64,000 bases of DNA, from positions 35,837,881 to 35,901,880 of the forward strand of contig NC_086352.1 in assembly GCF_036324505.1 (NCBI RefSeq), in the 5' to 3' direction. This stretch comes from Eleginops maclovinus. Taxonomy: Eukaryota; Chordata; Actinopteri; Perciformes; Eleginopidae. The translations under genes and the position numbers were made by a program. Position 1 is the stretch's first letter; each line of letters opens with the position of its first letter. This document shows positions 60,301 through 64,000 of this stretch, piece by piece. The notes beneath the pieces are model-generated. The model ran no database searches and was not told the DNA's origin. It saw only the letters and a list, made by a program, of their open reading frames with translations.

Positions 60301-61500
60301 TGGTGAAAGAATGCAGTGCAAAAATCATAAATTATTTCAGTTGAATGAAAATGAGAAGTGGCATAGTATTAGCTATTTTTGTTTCTAAAGCTTGGAAAGC
60401 TTTGACTTAGATATCTATAGGGGATGAGTTAATGTGATCAATGTCATATATGAAAGTATACAGAACAGAAATGTGTTCATGTTTTCCTATAACTTTGGTC
60501 ACCTGTAGGCTTTGATTGTCAGCATGTTGTATTTGGCTCGTGACACATCATATAAATCTGATGCCATTCAACTCTTAACTCAAATATTGAGCAAGGATGA
60601 GTTCAGCATTGAGTCACTCTCCTAGAAATAAGCAAACATTAGTAGTATGTACAATGTGAATATGAAAGAGTGAGTTTTGCAATAACAGGTCATGCACCAG
60701 CTGCCAAAGAATTGATCCATGTCTCACACAGCGCACATGAGTATGACCTAAACAAAATCTTAGATGGCTTACATAGGAAAACTTATATTCTGTATGTCAA
60801 AATAAGTTAAAATAGTATTTTGCTGCATCTTCGAATTATGAATCATTCATCTATAACTTGTGTTTTGCCAATAACTTCTCTATGTTTGTCCATGTTCACA
60901 GATTGAAATTGATGAGAAATACCAGAACAAGATATGTGGACTCTGTGGAAACTTTGACGGGGAGGCCAATGATTTGATGAAAGATGGTACAATTTTTTTC
61001 ACTGTACTCAATGTGTGAACACTGGCCTGCACTGGCTCAATAAAATCCTATGTCTCGGTAAATGTTTCATAATCAAACTGAATATAATTTGGCCTTTTCT
61101 TACATTGATCGATACTTTGATATAAAAGGAACATTTACATAATTCATTTATAAATCACAAAACAATTGCATTCTAAACGCATAACAGACATATCTAGCAA
61201 AGCTTGCAGCTTCTGCGACTTCACTTGAAGTTTCAGCTGATGCTGCTTTCATGCTATCATGTGACGAAGGAATAAAACCCCTTCCCCTACTACCTCCCTG
61301 CTTTAAAAATGATACAAACTGTGTTCCAAGTATTTATTTACATCAAAGTGCTGTCCATAATGTCAGTGGTCATTTCTTTGTGATTACCTGTAGGCGCTCG
61401 GTTGTCTGTGGGCGACTTTGCTGACACCTACAAGGTGGACGGGCCGACAGAGAGGTGTGAGGAGCCTGCACCCACCCCAATCCAGGACTGTGGCATAAAG
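57306..61500 (+). CDS. Second gel-forming mucin gene, 5' part (continues past window)
   Basis: The ATG opens a signal peptide, MGTIGFQFTSWLIFLMLL. Exons: 57306-57381, 57983-58241, 59513-59627, 60902-60986, 61394-61500. Exon 2 begins VWD1 with RVCTTWGHYHWKTFDGDFYQ; exon 4 has KICGLCGNFDGEANDLM; exon 5 has GDFADTYKVDGPTERC. Exons 3 and 5 are 115 and 107 nt, exactly as exons 4 and 6 of mucin gene 1, with the same phases, so the genes are tandem paralogues. There is no clear counterpart of gene 1's 60-nt exon 2. The C8 exon was not found before the window ends. The product would be another secreted mucin; which one cannot be decided from this much. Confidence 0.9.
58700..58930. repeat. Coding-like dispersed repeat fragment in intron 2 of mucin gene 2
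   Basis: GC-richer than its surroundings and open in two forward frames ('LSVQLQVERVGGVIHDGQQ'). It has no start context or splice sites and no relation to mucins. It looks like a fragment of a dispersed repeat or retrocopy; I could not name it. Confidence 0.35.
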
Positions 61501-62733
61501 GTAACTCCAAACATGTTCCTTTAACATCTCATGAAGTCATTTGTTATAGGCATCAGATTCCGTATACTATACTATCCATGTCAAGCTTGAAAAAAGGCCC
61601 AGAATGTAACATTAACATTGCATTTAGATTTATTTTCACAAGCAAGGAGCATACCACCACAATTTGATGGTTATGCAGAAGTGACAGCTGTTATGAGGCA
61701 AGATAGTTTGGGGCTCAGAGGATAAGTGCCCCTAAAAAAAAAAGGCAATTGCAAAGCGGTAGTGTGAGTATGGGAGTTTGAGTGGAGATAAGGACTCCCC
61801 CTCTATTGCAAAGTGATGGAATGAGCTGCATCTGTGAAGAGCTCAGTATGCTCAGTGTTATGATATGCCTGTGTTGGTTTTCTTTAGACAGGTGAGAGGA
61901 GGCAGGGTCAGAACTGATTTCACTTTTTGGGGGTATTGCCTTTGGCTCACTAGCTGTTAGTGGTACCTGTGTGGAAGATATTGGTGGACCGAGATGGAAC
62001 AGCCCGCCAAGACAGTCAATCATTTTTGGAGGACAGAAGGGCCTTTTCCTCCTACCACGAATGATACGCACCTTTCACTTTGAACACCTGCACTGAAGAC
62101 CAGGCTGGACCCCTAGAATGGTGTATCTGCACCAAGAATTTTTAAAACTGTTGCTTAACCCCAGTTATTATTTTATTTTCAGCATGTATTGCGAGCCATA
62201 GAACTGAGATTATTTTACAGATATTACACAGTGTGAAGGCATGAGGGAAGTCCAACATGAGCCCCACCAGGGGGCACGAGTGAGCAGGCTGTGTACATTT
62301 ATTACCCCAGGAAGGTAAAATAGAAAAGCCATGTAGGATAATCCTTCATTACACCCACATTTTTATGTAAAAACTGCTATTGATATTTCTAAATCATGGT
62401 AGGTACTTGCTGTGTATTTTAGCATATATCTGTATGTATTAAATAAACGGGCGAAATTCTTTTGGGGCATGCAAACGTTCTGCAAAGGCTCAAATCTCCC
62501 CCTGCCTGAAAGCCTCCATTGGACTCCTGTTGTTTCGTTGGTAACATAGTGACATCACTATATAACACTTGGGCTGTGTGATAGGCTAAGAAATGTCCCT
62601 TAGTGGTTGACCAATCACAACTGAGCCAGCTAGCTAACCAATCAGAGCAGACTGGGTGAAAAGAGTTGCTGCAGCACAGTCAGTATGAGAAAAATAAAGA
62701 GCTTTTTGGACATAGGGCATAGACACATGTCCC

Positions 62734-63665
62734 AGTAGAGAAACTACATACTGATATACACCTGAACATCAGCAGGAGAGGACCCTTTAAAGTAGAGACG
62801 CTACATACTGATATACACCTGAACATCAGCAGGAGAGGACTCTTTAAAGTAGAGACACTACATACTGATATACACCTGAAGATCAGCAGGAGAGGACTCT
62901 TTAAAGTAGAGACGCTACATACTGATATACACCTGAACATCAGCAGGAGAGGACTCTTTAAAGTAGAGACGCTACATACTGATATACACCTGAACATCAG
63001 CAGGAGAGGACTCTTTAAAGTAGAGACACTACATACTGATATACACCTGAAGATCAGCAGGAGAGGACTCTTTAAAGTAGAGACGCTACATACTGATATA
63101 CACCTGAACATCAGCAGGAGAGGACTCTTTAAAGTAGAGACACTTCATACTGATATACACCTGAACATCAGCAGGAGAGGACTCTTTAAAGTAGAGACAC
63201 TACATACTGATATACACCTGAAGATCAGCAGGAGAGGACTCTTTAAAGTAGAGATGCTACATACTGATATACACCTGAACATCAGCAGGAGAGGACTCTT
63301 TAAAGTAGAGACACTTCATACTGATATACACCTGAACATCAGCAGGAGAGGACTCTTTAAAGTAGAGACACTACATACTGATATACACCTGAACATCAGC
63401 AGGAGAGGACTCTTTAAAGTAGAGACACTACATACTGATATACACCTGAACATCAGCAGGAGAGGACTCTTTAAAGTAGAGACACTACATACTGATATAC
63501 ACCTGAACATCAGCAGGAGAGGACTCTTTAAAGTAGAGACACTACATACTGATATACACCTGAACATCAGCAGGAGAGGACTCTTTAAAGTAGAGATGCT
63601 ACAGACTGATATACACCTGAACATCAGCAGGAGAGGACTCTTTAAAGTAGAGATGCTACAGACTA
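62734..63665. repeat. 57-bp minisatellite, 16 copies
   Basis: Unit of about 57 bases, with core 'acatcagcaggagaggactc', repeated 16 times head to tail. Since 57 is divisible by three, one frame on each strand stays open (for example LHTDIHLNISRRGLFKVET), but there is no sign of expression. Variants (gacgctac, gacactac, gacacttc; aacatc or aagatc) alternate in the first ten copies and become uniform in copies 12-15. Confidence 0.95.
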
Positions 63666-63948
63666 CTACTACTACTACTGTTTGCTGAGCAGCATTTAAT
63701 CACATATTTTGTATCCCTTATTTTCACAGGGAAGTGTAAAACATTACTTTTACACTTTATTTTTATTGATACTATTACACACATACAAACTATATAATTG
63801 CTTATATTCTACTCTTTTGAACTTCAAATAATGTGCAATTCCTTGTTTTTTATGCTGCTACTAAAACAAAACAAAAATCCAGGTTTGAGATCAAATAAAG
63901 TTTATGTCATCCTATTATCTTAATTGTCATTTTATAATATATAGTCTT

Positions 63949-63951
<3 letters not shown>

Positions 63952-64000
<49 letters not shown>
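63952..64000. repeat. (AAT)n microsatellite reaching the window end
   Basis: Pure trinucleotide run cut by the edge of the window; true length unknown. Confidence 0.95.

Noticed and set aside
62734..63665. CRISPR-like array
   Set aside because: Units are directly adjacent with no unique spacers, and the host is a eukaryote.
62680..63688. ORFs of 100-144 codons on both strands of the minisatellite
   Set aside because: The 57-bp period keeps frames open. No start context, splice sites or known domain.

Overview
This window is nuclear DNA of a bony (teleost) fish. The signs are multi-exon genes with GT-AG introns, very long (CA)n, (TG)n, (TAGA)n and (TCTG)n microsatellites, tRNA-derived SINEs, many hAT-type DNA transposon remnants, and secreted gel-forming mucin genes. 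No bacterial or organelle feature is present.

The main content is a tandem pair of gel-forming mucin genes on the + strand. Mucin gene 1 (20054-53308) appears complete from signal peptide to cystine knot. I resolved 48 exons with consistent phase. The order is three N-terminal VWD-C8-TIL assemblies (D1, D2, D'-D3), one giant central exon (36450-43616), a fourth VWD-C8-TIL assembly carrying a GDPH motif, VWC-type modules, and a CTCK domain ending in five arginines. The giant exon alternates Thr/Pro/Ser tracts with eleven WxxW 'CysD' modules. Mucin gene 2 starts at 57306 with the same exon phases and near-identical exon lengths. It leaves the window before its first C8 exon. The layout resembles the vertebrate MUC6-MUC2-MUC5AC-MUC5B cluster. 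Gene 1 is best called MUC5/MUC2-like; the sequence alone does not fix the orthologue.

Upstream (1-20000) is mostly mobile DNA. An intron-containing integrase-like gene (1750-5793) is cut by a 2.6-kb hAT element (2714-5332) with a perfect 8-bp target duplication; both are decayed. Next is a palindromic MITE (6377-6751). A minus-strand gene (7112-10150) encodes the C-terminal part of a protein with a ubiquitin-like segment and a HECT-type active-site tail; it has one apparent 1-nt frameshift and no recognisable 5' exons. From 10.5 to 18.6 kb lie LTR-like sequences, an L1-like fragment, a GATATC-rich dispersed repeat and a hAT-like element with a partial inverted copy.

Points worth a second look: the run of frameshifts in the central mucin exon (about 40.06-42.32 kb, again at 43.45 kb), which looks like unpolished assembly; a 96-bp in-frame segment that may be an intron or exitron; very recent 477-bp tandem duplications of CysD modules; and long (TG)n/(CA)n tracts lying against splice sites of in-frame mucin exons. 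All domain and family calls were made by eye; no database search was run.
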